This document shows, one piece after another, positions 50,380 through 61,600 of a DNA stretch of 64,000 nt; the stretch's first letter is position 1; every line of letters begins with the position of its first letter. The stretch is from Sipunculus nudus. Its lineage: Eukaryota > Annelida > Sipuncula > Golfingiida > Sipunculidae. A model generated the notes under the pieces. The model saw only the letters and a program-made list of their open reading frames with translations. It had not been told where the DNA came from and made no database searches. A program made the translations under genes and the position numbers. The stretch lies in contig CM049316.1 of the NCBI GenBank assembly GCA_026874595.1, forward strand, positions 14,637,839 to 14,701,838, read 5' to 3'.

Positions 50380-51211
50380 AAGTAAATTCAGTGAGAGTCC
50401 ACCGGACGTAGCTGAGCAGGCGAATAGCTCGCTTGACAGTACAGAAGCGGAAGCGAAGTTTAACCTGTCAGGAGTGCCGTCACCTGCTTCCACATGGGAA
50501 TCAGATGGGTCACGTGACAGGCCAGAAGACGCGACGGGAAGTGGGCCATCAAAACGGCTTTCAAAACCGCCGGTTGAACCGTCGACGGACCCGCGGTCAA
50601 ATAGTGCGCGACCAAAACCACTAAAACCGCCGGGGGAACCGTCGACAGAACCGCAACCAAACGGTGCACTATTTAAACGAAAATCGCCAATGAAACCGTC
50701 GCGGGAACCGCCGATAGAAGTGCCACATGATAGAAGCGAACCGCCAGAACCGACCCTTAAACCGCCGGCTGGGTCGCCTGGCAAACTGCTAGCTACGGGG
50801 TCAGACACGTGTCTCACAGTACCGAGCGGAAGTCAAGCGTCTAAACCGCCGGATTCCAGTTCAAAGGTGATTACACGAAGTGGTCGACAAGTCCGCCCGC
50901 AAGGTAAATATAGCCCAGTCAAAGTCGTGAAGAAAATGTGTTACAGGTGTGATGTCTGCGGACAAACTTATAACTGTCGAAACTCACTGGTACGGCATAT
51001 CAAAGTAACTCATACTGGGGAAAGATGGACATGTGACGCGTGCAAGGCAGAATACAGAAGGCCTGAGTATTTGAGGAGACATTCAAAGAAGGGCAAATGT
51101 CGCCCAAGATGGAAACGAGATGTGAAAACGGTGAACGTCACATGCAAACCGGGAGTGTTAGTACAGCAACTACTTCTTCAATGGGTGATGGTGGTAGCGT
51201 ACGGCGTGTGA
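50380..51211 (+). CDS. Proline-rich tail with two C2H2-type zinc fingers, downstream of integrase
   Basis: Open from about 50380 and ending at 51211. The first ~140 residues are rich in KPP, EPS and EPP words. A TRSGRQVRPQ motif resembles the C-terminal end of gypsy Pol proteins. Two zinc fingers follow: C-x2-C-x12-H-x4-H (about 50948-51013) and C-x2-C-x12-H-x5-C (about 51032-51095), joined by an HTGERW linker like the TGEKP linker of Kruppel-type fingers. No ATG lies near the front, so it was probably part of Pol before the integrase deletion. Nucleic-acid binding is inferred from the fingers. Confidence 0.65.
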
Positions 51212-51387
51212 CTATGCATGAATTGGACAATAAACCCTATGTGTACATTAAAGGGGAATGGTATAAGGCCTGTAAAGTTGACTGTCTGCACCCATGTCTG
51301 GCGCCGCCAGATGTTAACAAGCCGAATCGGTCAGCGTCGGCGACTGCAGCAAGCCGGACTGACCTTCAACCGGTGGAGAGGATGTAG
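51097..51387 (+). CDS. Small frame after the zinc fingers, function unknown
   Basis: It starts at ATG 51097 in a different frame from the finger frame and overlaps its end. The notable segment TMHELDNKPYVYIKGEWYKA looks protein-like, and the codon use is ordinary. It may be the true C-terminal continuation after a frame break. A further frame at 51451-51639 ends TEDGVYTDDPLI just before the 3' untranslated stretch. No envelope-like features were seen. Confidence 0.35.
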   Translation: MSPKMETRCENGERHMQTGSVSTATTSSMGDGGSVRRVTMHELDNKPYVYIKGEWYKACKVDCLHPCLAPPDVNKPNRSASATAASRTDLQPVERM

Positions 51388-51803
51388 GCGGACATATATG
51401 AAACAACAGAAGATGACGTCAGAGCTGTCCGAACACAGAGAACGATAGCAGTGCGTGGCTACCGGTGCTGGAACCACGAGCAATGGAAGACGGAGCAGGC
51501 AGAGTCGAGATATTCTCCTGGAGGTCATGGGACTCAGGCTGATAGAGACTTTGATGCCACGAACTTCCAGTACCCTGATGAACAGTATTTTTATATGAAT
51601 ACCGAGGATGGGGTTTATACCGACGACCCACTTATTTAAATGTGTTTCAACTTGTGTAGTAACTTGGGAAGTGGCAAATCCGCCTATGATTTAATTTTTC
51701 GCAATGTTCACAATCGTTATTTATCATGTTATAGATCCACTCTTGTAATTAAATTATACAGTTTATTTATTATAAATTATTAGTTTTATATTTTTAGTAA
51801 TTT

Positions 51804-51812
51804 AAGGGGGGA
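51804..51812 (+). other. Polypurine tract
   Basis: AAGGGGGGA lies three bases before the 3' LTR, the expected site for plus-strand priming. Confidence 0.8.
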
Positions 51813-51815
51813 TAG

Positions 51816-52060
51816 TGTAGTGGGCATCCTGAACCGCTGTGAGCCGACGGTCTTACACGGTTGTGACCGGCGGTAGTGGGGCGGTAGTGGGGCGGTCAGG
51901 GCCTATATAAGGGGGAAACCGGGGGTTTACGGAGAGTTAGTGGCTCGGAGCTAGACCGGATGGTCGTGTGCTGTGTATAGTTAAGTGTAATAAACGTTTT
52001 ATATATTTATACCTGTGTTGTTGAGCCACAAAGGAAACAGGAACCTAACAGAACGTTACA
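51816..52060 (+). repeat. 3' LTR
   Basis: It is 245 bp. It is the same as the 5' LTR except for about four substitutions and a tandem duplication of GGTAGTGGGGC (about 51872-51893). The TATA box is at 51904 and AATAAA at 51989-51994. Confidence 0.95.
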
Positions 52061-54344
52061 CTATTGACAGATAAACTCAAGTAACATTTTCTACAGTTTC
52101 TACATTTCATGTACATCAAAACAATAGTGGCACATACCTGTGTCAATATATACAATACTTTAGTACATTACTCATTATATAGGCCTACCTCCGGGCCGGT
52201 CGTTTGACACCACACGTGTCATTCTTTACACATTGGTTGCCCAAAGGCAAAGTTTTCGTATTTTTTTTAAGTTATAAAGCCAGGCTTGTTTGAGCGCTGT
52301 TGGAAAGTTTTTAAACTATCACAGCGGCTACTACTATAGAGGTTCGCCTTATGTCAACACTTGTTTGAACCTTTCGAGCGCTAAGGACATTTTCATGCTA
52401 TTGAACTACAGCAGTACCCTATTTCCAGCCACTCAGGGCCATTTCTCCTTCCATTTACAGCAATTTTATATTTCAAGCCGCTCAGGGCCATTTTTCAGGC
52501 CATCTAGGACAATTCAATGTTTCCATCCTCATTGCTAATCATGGTTATTGCCAATATAAGCGATCTTATTCGGTACAGGCATGTCTCGTTACTACTTAAC
52601 ATGTTCGTTTCGGTTGACAGCGGCCAGGCTTACCTATGTCACTGCAATTCACTTTAAAAGGTCACCAAGGCCAATTTCTCCTGATATCTACATCAAATCT
52701 ATTCAACTAGCCTCTTAAGGCCCTTTCTTACCCGTACTTTAGTATGTTGTACTCTATGACACTTAACACAAACACAAAATTCACATACCATAGTATTTCC
52801 GGGAACCTGGAATTTCTTGATTGGGTGGTCTTCTTCATCTTCACTCTTCTTAATTTATCTACCTGACTACTTTATGTGTGGCAGTTCATTTTTAAAATTT
52901 TGAAGAACAAATATTGCCAAAAATGCAGGTTCGAATCACTGCTCTTAAATATTTTAGATTTACAAGCTGGCAACCGCTCGCCAATGTACGATTTTTTCCA
53001 ATAGATAATAGAAAACAACACAGAATTTTAGGTTTAAATTATCAAATTGCCGAAATATCACTCCTTGATATATACTGCCAGTCTTATAGTTAAACGTGAT
53101 AAACAGGGTGCTAGAAGGGTCGCGGCAGGCTACTGAACTTCGCCTTATGTCGATTATCCTTTAGCCCCTTAACACGTCTAAATGACTAAACCTAGTGCTG
53201 ACCAGACCTGGGGCACTGGCCCACGTCTGCATCATTCAAGTGCACGCAGAAGAGTGAGGAGGCCTGAACATTCCCGGCCGTAGGCCAGCCTACTTTACAA
53301 TAGGGGTGGCATTAATGGGTCAGTCCAAATACTAATAGCTGAGGGGTAGTAGGCCTGATATCTTACACTCCCCATGTCACCAGTGAATGGGACCCTTTCT
53401 CTGGATAGGGCTGAATCTTTCATTAAGTGTTCTGAACAGATTTAGCCATACTTCCTGGATCATGGCTTGAAATCCCGACCCATCAACCGAGCTGCATGCC
53501 TGGTGTCCCGGCAGAAAACTTTACACAGGCAGCAGTAACTATCTCTGTCTCACCTCGTGATGTGGGCTTTCATTTTGTTGGGGTTGGGTGCCTGATCAAT
53601 GAATTCGGTGCAGCTGAGACCCGACACCTGCAGAGTATAAAATGGGAGACAACTGATCACACAGATCACAATATCATTAAAGTTAAACAACATTTCAGAA
53701 CAGTGTGAAAGCTGATGCTCAGACCAGGTACAGACATGTATATTTAGTGCATTTCTCTTTTGCCAGATATATTTCTAAGTAACCTATACAATATTGAATA
53801 TATTCATAACTTTGAAGTGTTTATACAGAGCTATTAAGCATGTGTGGTAAGGTAATGGCCTGATTTGTTATAACAAGAAAAGATTGATGACAGAGGTCTT
53901 AGAGTAATTAATTAATAGGTTATAATTAATTAGCAATTAGACAAACACCTTGGATGACAACTCGATCATTCATTGTTCAGTGAACCATGAGCGCTCAGTG
54001 AAATGGGTGAAGCAGTCGACTGATCATGATCTAGCGATTACAATAAATCTATTAACCTGTGCCTTTTCAATGTTGAGGTCCCAGCTTGTCATCCACCATA
54101 GGGGAAGGATTGGTCACAGGCCAGGCAGGCAGCAAAGGGCAGAGATTCTCCCTGGTTGTTCCTGACTTTCCCAAATGAAATATCCCAAATAAATAAAAAT
54201 TTGATCACATTAATCTTCATATGAGAGTTTGTACTAAACTTTTAAGTTTGGTTTCGAAATATAATGTCAAAGATATCAGAGGGCCATTTTAACCAATTGT
54301 ACATTCCTTTCATAATATATTACCAAACCAATTTATCAACCCAC
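52061..54344. other. hAT element interior, right part
   Basis: Expected to hold the transposase N terminus on the minus strand. One minus-strand frame near 52700-52860 reads CEFCVCVKCHRVQH, cysteine-rich but not a clear BED finger. Nothing firm can be called. Confidence 0.35.
52998..53105 (+). repeat. ~105 bp direct repeat, right copy
   Basis: Partner of 41988-42092. It ends where a CAGGGTGCTAG sequence begins. Confidence 0.8.
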
Positions 54345-54444
54345 GGCCCGCCCGGCCCCGCTCTAACTTCAATTCGGCCCGCCCCGCCCCGCACACTCAT
54401 AAAAGCACCCGCCCCGCCCCGCAAAGAATCTTAAGCGGGGCCCC

Positions 54445-55360
54445 GTGTGTGTTGGTTGTGGGGGGGGGGGGGGGCGGCTGACATGAGAATAACTGTACAC
54501 CCGTAAAAGCATAGGTGCTCAACCAGAGTTGCATCAATAATAATGTTACCCGGACAGGGCTGTAGTGACCAGTAGTGGGAGGCCGGGAGCTTAATAATGC
54601 AAATGAATACAATAGAGCCTCTGATAAACCTTCAATAGCTAGCCTAAGTTTTTAGTATTTATTTTTAAATTTAAGAACTAGACAGATTATTACCTTATGT
54701 GTACCCGCTGTGAAAATTAAATCAAATGAACTTATAGGAAAGAAAATAAGCCATGGTCAGGTTGGGAAAAATTTAAGGTTCTGATTTTTTATTTATGCTA
54801 ATAACTAAAAAAATTATAAAATTCAGATCTAATTTTGGGATAAAATTGAATTTTGATTCAGTAAAGTTATATCTCTGTAAAAAAAGACTTAGCTTTAACA
54901 ATTATCATGTTAAAGGAGTAAATATCTTTCCTGACTTTTACTGTTAAAGACATGCACACAAAATATATCACATTTACAAAGTGCATTATGTTTGGGCCCA
55001 TAACTTTTAAAAATTATATAATACTGACCTAATTTCTGGCCTGTAAATAGAAACTATATAGGGGAATATTTACGGTAAATATGAAGAAAATCAGATATGT
55101 GGTTTTGATAGTTTCTGAAGTGTGAAAATAGGTTTTTAATGGAAGATTGAGGTTCTCCTTATTTTCTTGCAGAAAGTGTGACCCAGTTTTCGGTTTGGTA
55201 GGAGATCTTGGGACCATCTAACAGTTTGTCAAATTTTGGATTCATAGGTCAAATGATTACAAAACGTGCCAGTCTAACGAACGGACGGACGGCACGACGG
55301 ACGGACGACGGAAAATTGACCATAACTATAGCTCAGATGACTTATAATTAGCTGAGCGAA
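54445..55360 (+). repeat. Dispersed repeat family R, copy R2, right half
   Basis: It begins with the second GTGTGTGT, then a G-tract (54460-54474) and ATGAGAATAACTGTACACC as in R1. It then follows R1 to the ACGGACGG-rich end. Removing 39907-54452 recreates an uninterrupted copy. Confidence 0.85.
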
Positions 55361-58300
55361 AACATAAAAAAAGTCCTCAGATGACAGAGAATAAACTATA
55401 ACTACATCATGAATAAAGCGTATCAGCAACAAGGGACACCCAAAGATCTCAAACAATACGCCTTCTTCGTCATTTCCATGTTGATGGCAAGGTTGGTAAA
55501 AAAAAATAAAAAAAAAAAAAAAACTGCACCATGACTACCATCATGAAAGAAACCATGAAACCTGGTACCGAGGCGCCACAGGACACCATCATAAACGGGC
55601 CTTATTTGTGGCATGCACTGGACTTACGATAAAGTAAAGAGAAGGATGACACACTGAAATACTAATCCACATTAAATTTACAGAACATTTTCTTGTAAAT
55701 ATGGTCAGGAAATCCAGAGTGTAAATTTCGGGGTAGCCATCAGCAAGTGACACTTCACAGAGGTGTCTTTTACATGGCAAATTAACCTCCGATATCATTC
55801 TGTACCATTTGACATTATCTAGATCATGAACCACAGCTCATCTGGTCATACCTTGACAAAGGGAACCATTTATGTGGCACATGCGCAAGCACTGAGTATG
55901 AACTGAAGGTCATGGCTTCATGTAACTCTTAACTTTTATTGCAGATGTAAACTTTCGTGGAATACGTTTGGACCTTTAATGGAAGTACGCTAGGCCACAA
56001 ACAGTTCCAAAAGTTGTTAGGACGTCGTGAAAGGTCAGGATTTTTTTCCGAATTTAAGGTAGCAAGTGTCTGGGAGACTTTTTGTTGGTCCTGCTTGTGC
56101 TTTCCGTCAGTTTCAGTGTCATGAGGGGCGTGTGTTTGGGGATCTATCGGATCTTGATGGACCACATCATTCTTGGAGCACGTAACATGGTCAATCAACG
56201 AAAATGGTGACAGTTTTTCTTCTTCAGGTTAACCAAGGATGGGTGCATAATTCTCAATCCACATGATCAAATGAATATGAGGAATGCCACATTGTTGAAA
56301 TTCATTGGTTTAAAAAATATCCTTTCATCTTTCCAAGGGGTAAATTTAGACTTAGTAATACAGTGTGAATGAATGAAATCTGTGATTAAAATACCTTACA
56401 CGTGTTATGGGATCTGCCTTTACCAAGCTTTATTTACCTAATTTGTCTGATATTATCGCTGAATACGTTTTGACATCTACAAGTTTACCCAGGATGACCA
56501 GCAAGTCTTCTCAATGGGTGTCTTTAGCTGAAAGAGATATAAAACATGTTGTATGTTCATTGCATTAAAAGTGATTTTCTTTTCTTTCCTCAAAATGTGG
56601 AGGGGAGCCTTGTACAGATGTGAAAATTCCGTATCCGTTCTCCAATGATGTCAACTGATGGGCTGTGCTTCCATTTAGTACATTCTGTACTGAACATAAT
56701 TTCTTTTGTTTTGCATCGACGAAATGATAGGCTTACTTTACCTGCATTTTTTTCTTTTGAGATTTCTTCATTGTGAAGGGAAAAAAAAATGGAATATTTA
56801 GAGCATCTCTACAATCATGTGCTCGGAGTTCCCATTTGCAAATAATACTGATTCACTGTAGTGAACAGGGGATTCTTGATTTGCATTTTTAAATCTCCTT
56901 TGCATATAATATATCGACGGAAATGATATACATTGTATTCTATAATTGTAAAAATGCTAAAGTATGTAACACATATATGGTGCTTGGATATTAGACTAGT
57001 TAAGGAAATCCCCGGTAATAAAGATGAGTTTCATCTTGACGTTATCATTAAGGCAATGTTTATATTCAGGTATTTCATCCCGAGCCATGTATCCTTTATT
57101 AGGGGCATTTGATATCACTGTTCTGTACAGACGATTACCTTCAATTTATATTGTATCCTTATCATTGGTTTTCCATTCAGCATGAGTACGTATGGTGGAA
57201 TATAGCGGAGCAGCTAACGATTTCGCACATATTGCTCACCAACAGAACCAATGTGAAAACGACCATCACCCTGACTGAAATTGCCTTTAACAATATTTAT
57301 GATTTAATTCGGAAAAGGGAATTTGTTCTTGTCTGCTTAGTTTTCTATTTTGTGGAATTGACTATATACAGGTGAGGTACTATTTTCTGTTTCACCACTG
57401 AAATGAGAAATACTAGTCACTGGCTATAAATCATCAAAGGGACGATGTATTTTCAATTATTTGCACCGTACATTGATCATTGTCGCTGTAAATATTATTT
57501 TGGTGATGTTTTTATTTAACTAGCAGCATCATTTTGTTTTCTGATTTGACTGGTCTGTGGTTCTTTTGTTTTGTTTGTACTGTGATAAGCTCTCGGACTT
57601 CGGTTTTTATAAAAAATTACCTGAACCATGCACTTTTGTAATTCTTTAATTTTGTTGTAGGTCATTCTTCCTGTCTATTAGCTTTAAATTGCTGGGAGTA
57701 TGTTACATGGTTTTGTTGTTCTTTCCGTTTTTCTCAATAACTGTTTTCGTCTTTATTAAGTGGATCTTGGCCCTTCATTTCTTTGGTCCGGTCCAGGGCA
57801 TATTTAGTGTTTTAAAGTAATGTGTTGAATGATATGCTGGGAAGGTTCGCAAAGATTTTCCAAATAAATGATAGAATGCAAAATTATGGTTAAATAATGG
57901 CATGTAAAATTTTTACAGTCACACAAAACATGTATGACCTCCGTCTGTTACAGTGGATATGGTTTTAAAATAAAGATATTTATGCATGCCTGTAGACCTG
58001 TGTACCACTGATTGTATTCAACTTGTTTTTTAGCATGAACATGACAATGACAGAGTACAGGCCTTTTTGGACTTAAGTAAAGATAAGTGCCAATGCAATC
58101 GTCGTAACTGATAATAACTGCACTTGTCAATGAGATTACAGTAACTTCTAAGAATGCAGACGTCTTTCGACTCGGGCGATACTTTTTAACAGTAGGGTAA
58201 AAGTAGCCTCAGCGTCTGTTGAATCTTGAATTATAATTGGGGACTACATTCCATTATAACCAGGGACAGTATCTATATATTAATAGCGTAAGGCGATTTT

Positions 58301-58667
58301 TGTGATTTTCCGTATCTCCTCTGATACCGCCGTTCGGATTGCCGTGATTTTCGACATACATATGCTCTGGGTTTGTCCGAAGAGATTCCGCCCCCTTTTA
58401 TTTGCAATATTTGCGTATTATATAGCACGGGTAATTGCTAGTATTATGTATTAATAGTTTCAATTATTTTAAATTAGGGCAATCTGGTAAAAGAAACTAA
58501 AGTACTGTGATGGTCTATTTTAATTTGTAGGAGAAATCTAACAGCACTTGAAGCTCTTGGTGGATCTTGAGAGATTTTCTTGTGTGTCCCTAGACAAACC
58601 TTTACATGAGTAACGATACATTTTTCACATGGCCAAATATACATCACGGTTAGAGGAAATAAGATAT
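55361..58667. other. Non-coding DNA, no gene recognised
   Basis: An A-tract lies at 55500-55521. Open frames at 55929-56198 and 57109-57375 have no recognisable domain and no supporting splice context. Confidence 0.4.
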
Positions 58668-58862
58668 TGTAGTAGGATTTGACAAGTACAACCGGACTCC
58701 ACAATTGCCCCCAGAATTTTGTCATTGAACCCGGTTCCAGACATGCGCTGGAGATAGATCACGTGCTTTACTAGAAGAGTCAGACATTTAGTTTTATGTA
58801 TCGCCATCTGCTTCGTGTAAATTGACAGGCGATAAGTTCTTATGAGCGTAAGGATATACAAA
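58668..58862 (+). repeat. ~195 bp dispersed repeat, copy 1
   Basis: It begins TGTAGTAGGATTTGACA and ends near GGCGATAAGTTCTTATGAGCG. It matches 63688-63898 in the same orientation (shared TTTACTAGAAGAGT and CATCGCCATCTGCT). Confidence 0.8.
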
Positions 58863-59879
58863 TGTCTCAAATATAAATAATGATCATAAGTTCCTGATTT
58901 TATAATTTTAATTCAAATAAAACAAATTATACTATATTTTTTTTCTTTTGAATACTTTCACATCAATCTACACACTAAAAGTAGCAAGAGTCTATGAAAA
59001 TTATAAACAATTATTAGGACTTGTCTAAGATCTGATTTATTTATCACATTTGAATATTTTTTTTTTGAAAAGTAATCTCAGCTGTGAAACTAATAAATGT
59101 GTACCAAAAATAGCCCTAAGATCAGAAAACACCCTAAAAATTTAAAGAAGCAAACTGGAGATGGGCATGTTTAATTCTATTAAATGAAATAAAGGATTCA
59201 GTAATATAAATTGTGATTATCTACATAGTATCATGTGACAGCTGATACAGCCATGACTCTTAATGTCAGTAGTAAAAAAATACTGACACCTTTACTGAGT
59301 ACTTGTCTGAGTAATATATTCAATTTTTGGAATATTTTAATTTTATTTTTAAATTTTGCAATCAATATAAATTAACAAACTGAAACATTTGGAAAAGATC
59401 TGGAAATTTAGATTAATTCAATATAATTAACGGCATCATTGTCTATCATTTTTTCTTCATATAATCCCCGATAGTAAAGAACAATTTATTTAATTGTTAT
59501 TTTTTTTTCATTATTAAAATTGAAATGAATAATACCCAAAGATGACTGCATGGTGTCATTTGAAATTCATTTGGGGTCATCGATACAAGATCTATATAAC
59601 AAAAGTAATTGCAAGGTAACTCCCTGTTACTCATTAACTATCACATTTCTTTTCCATTAATTTTTCTTAAAGTTGTTATTATAAATCAGTAAAAAAAATA
59701 TTTATCAGTATTGTTATGTTGATGGCCAAAACAACTATTAGAGGAGGGGGCAGGACAACTGAGGCCAGCTTCAGCCAGCAAGCTCTTGGCTGGCCTGCCC
59801 AGTATGCCTCGCTTCAAGCGTGTATAATTAGCCTGAAAGGTCAACAAGGGTAACACACAGGTGACTGAAGGTGGACCTC
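58863..59879. other. AT-rich non-coding DNA
   Basis: Nothing recognised apart from homopolymer runs. Confidence 0.4.
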
Positions 59880-60770
59880 AGTATAGCCATGTTCTCATAA
59901 AAACCTTAATATAAGATACAGTTTTTGGTAAATTTCTTTTAAATTTCAGAATTTAGAAGCTGATATTCTTACTTAGCATTATATGAAAATTAATTCAACA
60001 GTGCTTGCAGGAAAAAAACTATGCTATGGCCAAATTTGATCAAAATTTAAGGTACTGATTTTATATTTATGTTAATTTGTTAATAAATTTGATATCTAAA
60101 TAAATTCAGATCTAATTTTCGGTATACAATTTAATCTTGATTAAATAAAGTTATATCCCTTGTTACGAAGACAAATAGCTCAGGGGTAAACCCTGGGCCG
60201 ATCCGGGAGTCGAACCCAGGTCGGTGGCGCACAAGTCAGGCGTACCAACCGCTTCGCTAGAAAAGCTATCTTCACTAGCGAGACAGTTCAGTCCGCTTTT
60301 ATGGCACCCAGTAACACCCTGAAAAAGTCTCTAGCTTCAACATTTCACATGATAAGCGAGTAAATATCATCCTGATTTTGTACAAAGTGCATCATGTTCG
60401 GGCCCTTAAATTCAAGAAATTTCACAATAATGACCAAATTTCTAGTATGTAAATATAAATATATAGAGGAATATCTTTATTTAATATTATTTAAAACAGA
60501 TCAGTGGTTTTGATATTAGGCAGTCTTGAAGTGTGACAATTGGTCTTTAATGGGAAAGTAGGATTTTTCCTTAATATTTCAAAGGAACAAAGCCTTATTG
60601 ACCTAATTTTCGGTATGGCAGGAGATTTTGTGAACATCTAACAGTATGCAAAATTTTGGATTTGTAGGTCCAACGGTTTCAAAACGTGCCCAGTTGAAGC
60701 ACGGCCAGACAATGGACCAGGACTATAGCTCAGATTACTTATAGTAAGCTGGGCTAATAAAAAATAAGGG
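59880..60770 (+). repeat. Dispersed repeat family R, copy R4 (3' half)
   Basis: It follows the 3' half of R1 (TTTTCAAATTTCAG-like start, TTAAGGTACTGATTTT, GGAGATTTTG) to TATAGCTCAGATTACTTATA near 60725. It is interrupted by the 156 bp insertion at 60161-60316. Confidence 0.75.
60161..60316 (-). mobile_element. 156 bp TG...CA element with tRNA-like pol III promoter
   Basis: It begins TGTTACGAAG and ends CCAGTAACA, flanked by CCCT on both sides (60157-60160, 60317-60320). It is absent from the aligned copies R1 and R2, so both borders are exact. On the minus strand it has a perfect A box TAGCGAAGCGG (60259-60249) and a perfect B box GGTTCGACTCC (60216-60206), 32 bases apart. A T-stem can fold but no acceptor stem can, so it is tRNA-derived rather than a tRNA gene. 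LTR-like ends plus a pol III promoter suggest a miniature (TRIM-type) solo LTR; a SINE is the alternative. Confidence 0.75.
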
Positions 60771-60789
60771 ATCAGTTTAATGTTACGAC

Positions 60790-61330
60790 CAATATGTAAG
60801 GGCCCATTCTTAATAGTGCTGAAGAAACACCTTATCTACTTGGTGCGTTTCAGAAAAAGGGACAAATATGTGCCCCACGTTAATCTAACGAAAGGTTCTG
60901 ATGATTCCATTCCGATGTGGCATTCAAGGGCAAGGAACATATTCTTTCGATAATAATTTCGATGATAAAACATCCACCCCACCTTCCGGGCTACCTGCTG
61001 AACAAACCCTAGTGCTAAGTTTGTAAAGTGCATGTCGACATAACCTTGTTGAGACTTTGGTGAAAGATATAAAATATTCTGTTGCCTTTTTTCAGTCAGA
61101 ATTACTGGCACCACAAGTCTTTTATACAACGAAGCTATCAGAGATATATAAATATGCCCTATATCATACTGGTATGTCAAACCCCTCCAGAGAAATAAGC
61201 AGGGACATACACTGTGCAAAAAATTATTGTAGGTGGTGCCACCAGTCTTGTACACGATATTTATAAATGTGCCCAATTTCAGGCTAATATATCAAATTCC
61301 TTTGTAGAAATAAGCAGACACATACACGTG
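60790..61330. repeat. Degenerate Helentron-like repeat patch
   Basis: It contains GGTGGTGCCACCAGTCTTG (about 61233) and the AATTTCAGGCTAATATATCAAA-type phrase of H2. No terminal hairpins. Open frames here are repeat-derived. Confidence 0.5.
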
Positions 61331-61510
61331 CAAAAGTCTTTTAGGTAACGACACCTGTCTTGTGAACGGGAAATCCATCAATACGCAGGTCAAAATATCA
61401 GGCCAATACATCAAACTTCCCTTGAGTTTGATGTACTGGGCTGACCAGGCTTAGGTGAGAAAAGCAGTTGCCCCCGAGTGAACTGTGACAATATGATGGC
61501 TCAAGCTACT

Positions 61511-61600
61511 GCACTGAGTGAACTCTTGACCTGCACCTGGCTAGACTGAGTGAACTTTTGACCTGTTCCTGGCTGCACTGAGTGAACTCTTGACCTGTAG
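61511..61600. repeat. ~32 bp tandem repeat, 2.8 copies
   Basis: Units start at 61511, 61544 and 61575, each reading (G)CACTGAGTGAACTCTTGACC with small changes. Confidence 0.9.

Larger units (their letters stand above)
45064..52060 (+). mobile_element. Ty3/gypsy LTR retrotransposon, full length but inactive
   Basis: LTRs of 234 and 245 bp (TGTAGTGG to GTTACA) flank 6518 bp of internal sequence. The target duplication is CTAT (45060-45063, 52061-52064). The order is primer site, Gag, protease, RT, RNase H, integrase, then extra frames, the order of Ty3/gypsy elements. The LTRs differ by about four substitutions plus one 11 bp tandem duplication in the 3' copy, so insertion is recent. Three coding lesions (frame breaks near 46695 and 50305, stop at 48184) and a deletion in integrase make this copy non-autonomous. 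It is nested in the hAT element. Confidence 0.95.

Noticed and set aside
52640-52860. BED-type zinc finger of the hAT transposase on the minus strand
   Set aside because: Cysteines are present but the W-x-x-F and C-x2-C...H-x3-5-H spacing of BED fingers cannot be made out.
57109-57375. 88-codon hydrophobic open frame
   Set aside because: No recognisable domain, AT-rich background, no splice or promoter support.
60161-60316. Functional tRNA gene
   Set aside because: A and B boxes and a T-stem are present but the acceptor arms do not pair, and the sequence has insertion borders.
60836-61276. 146-codon open frame on the minus strand
   Set aside because: It overlaps degenerate Helentron-like repeat sequence including the GGTGGTGCCACC palindrome, and shows no domain. 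Openness is by chance.
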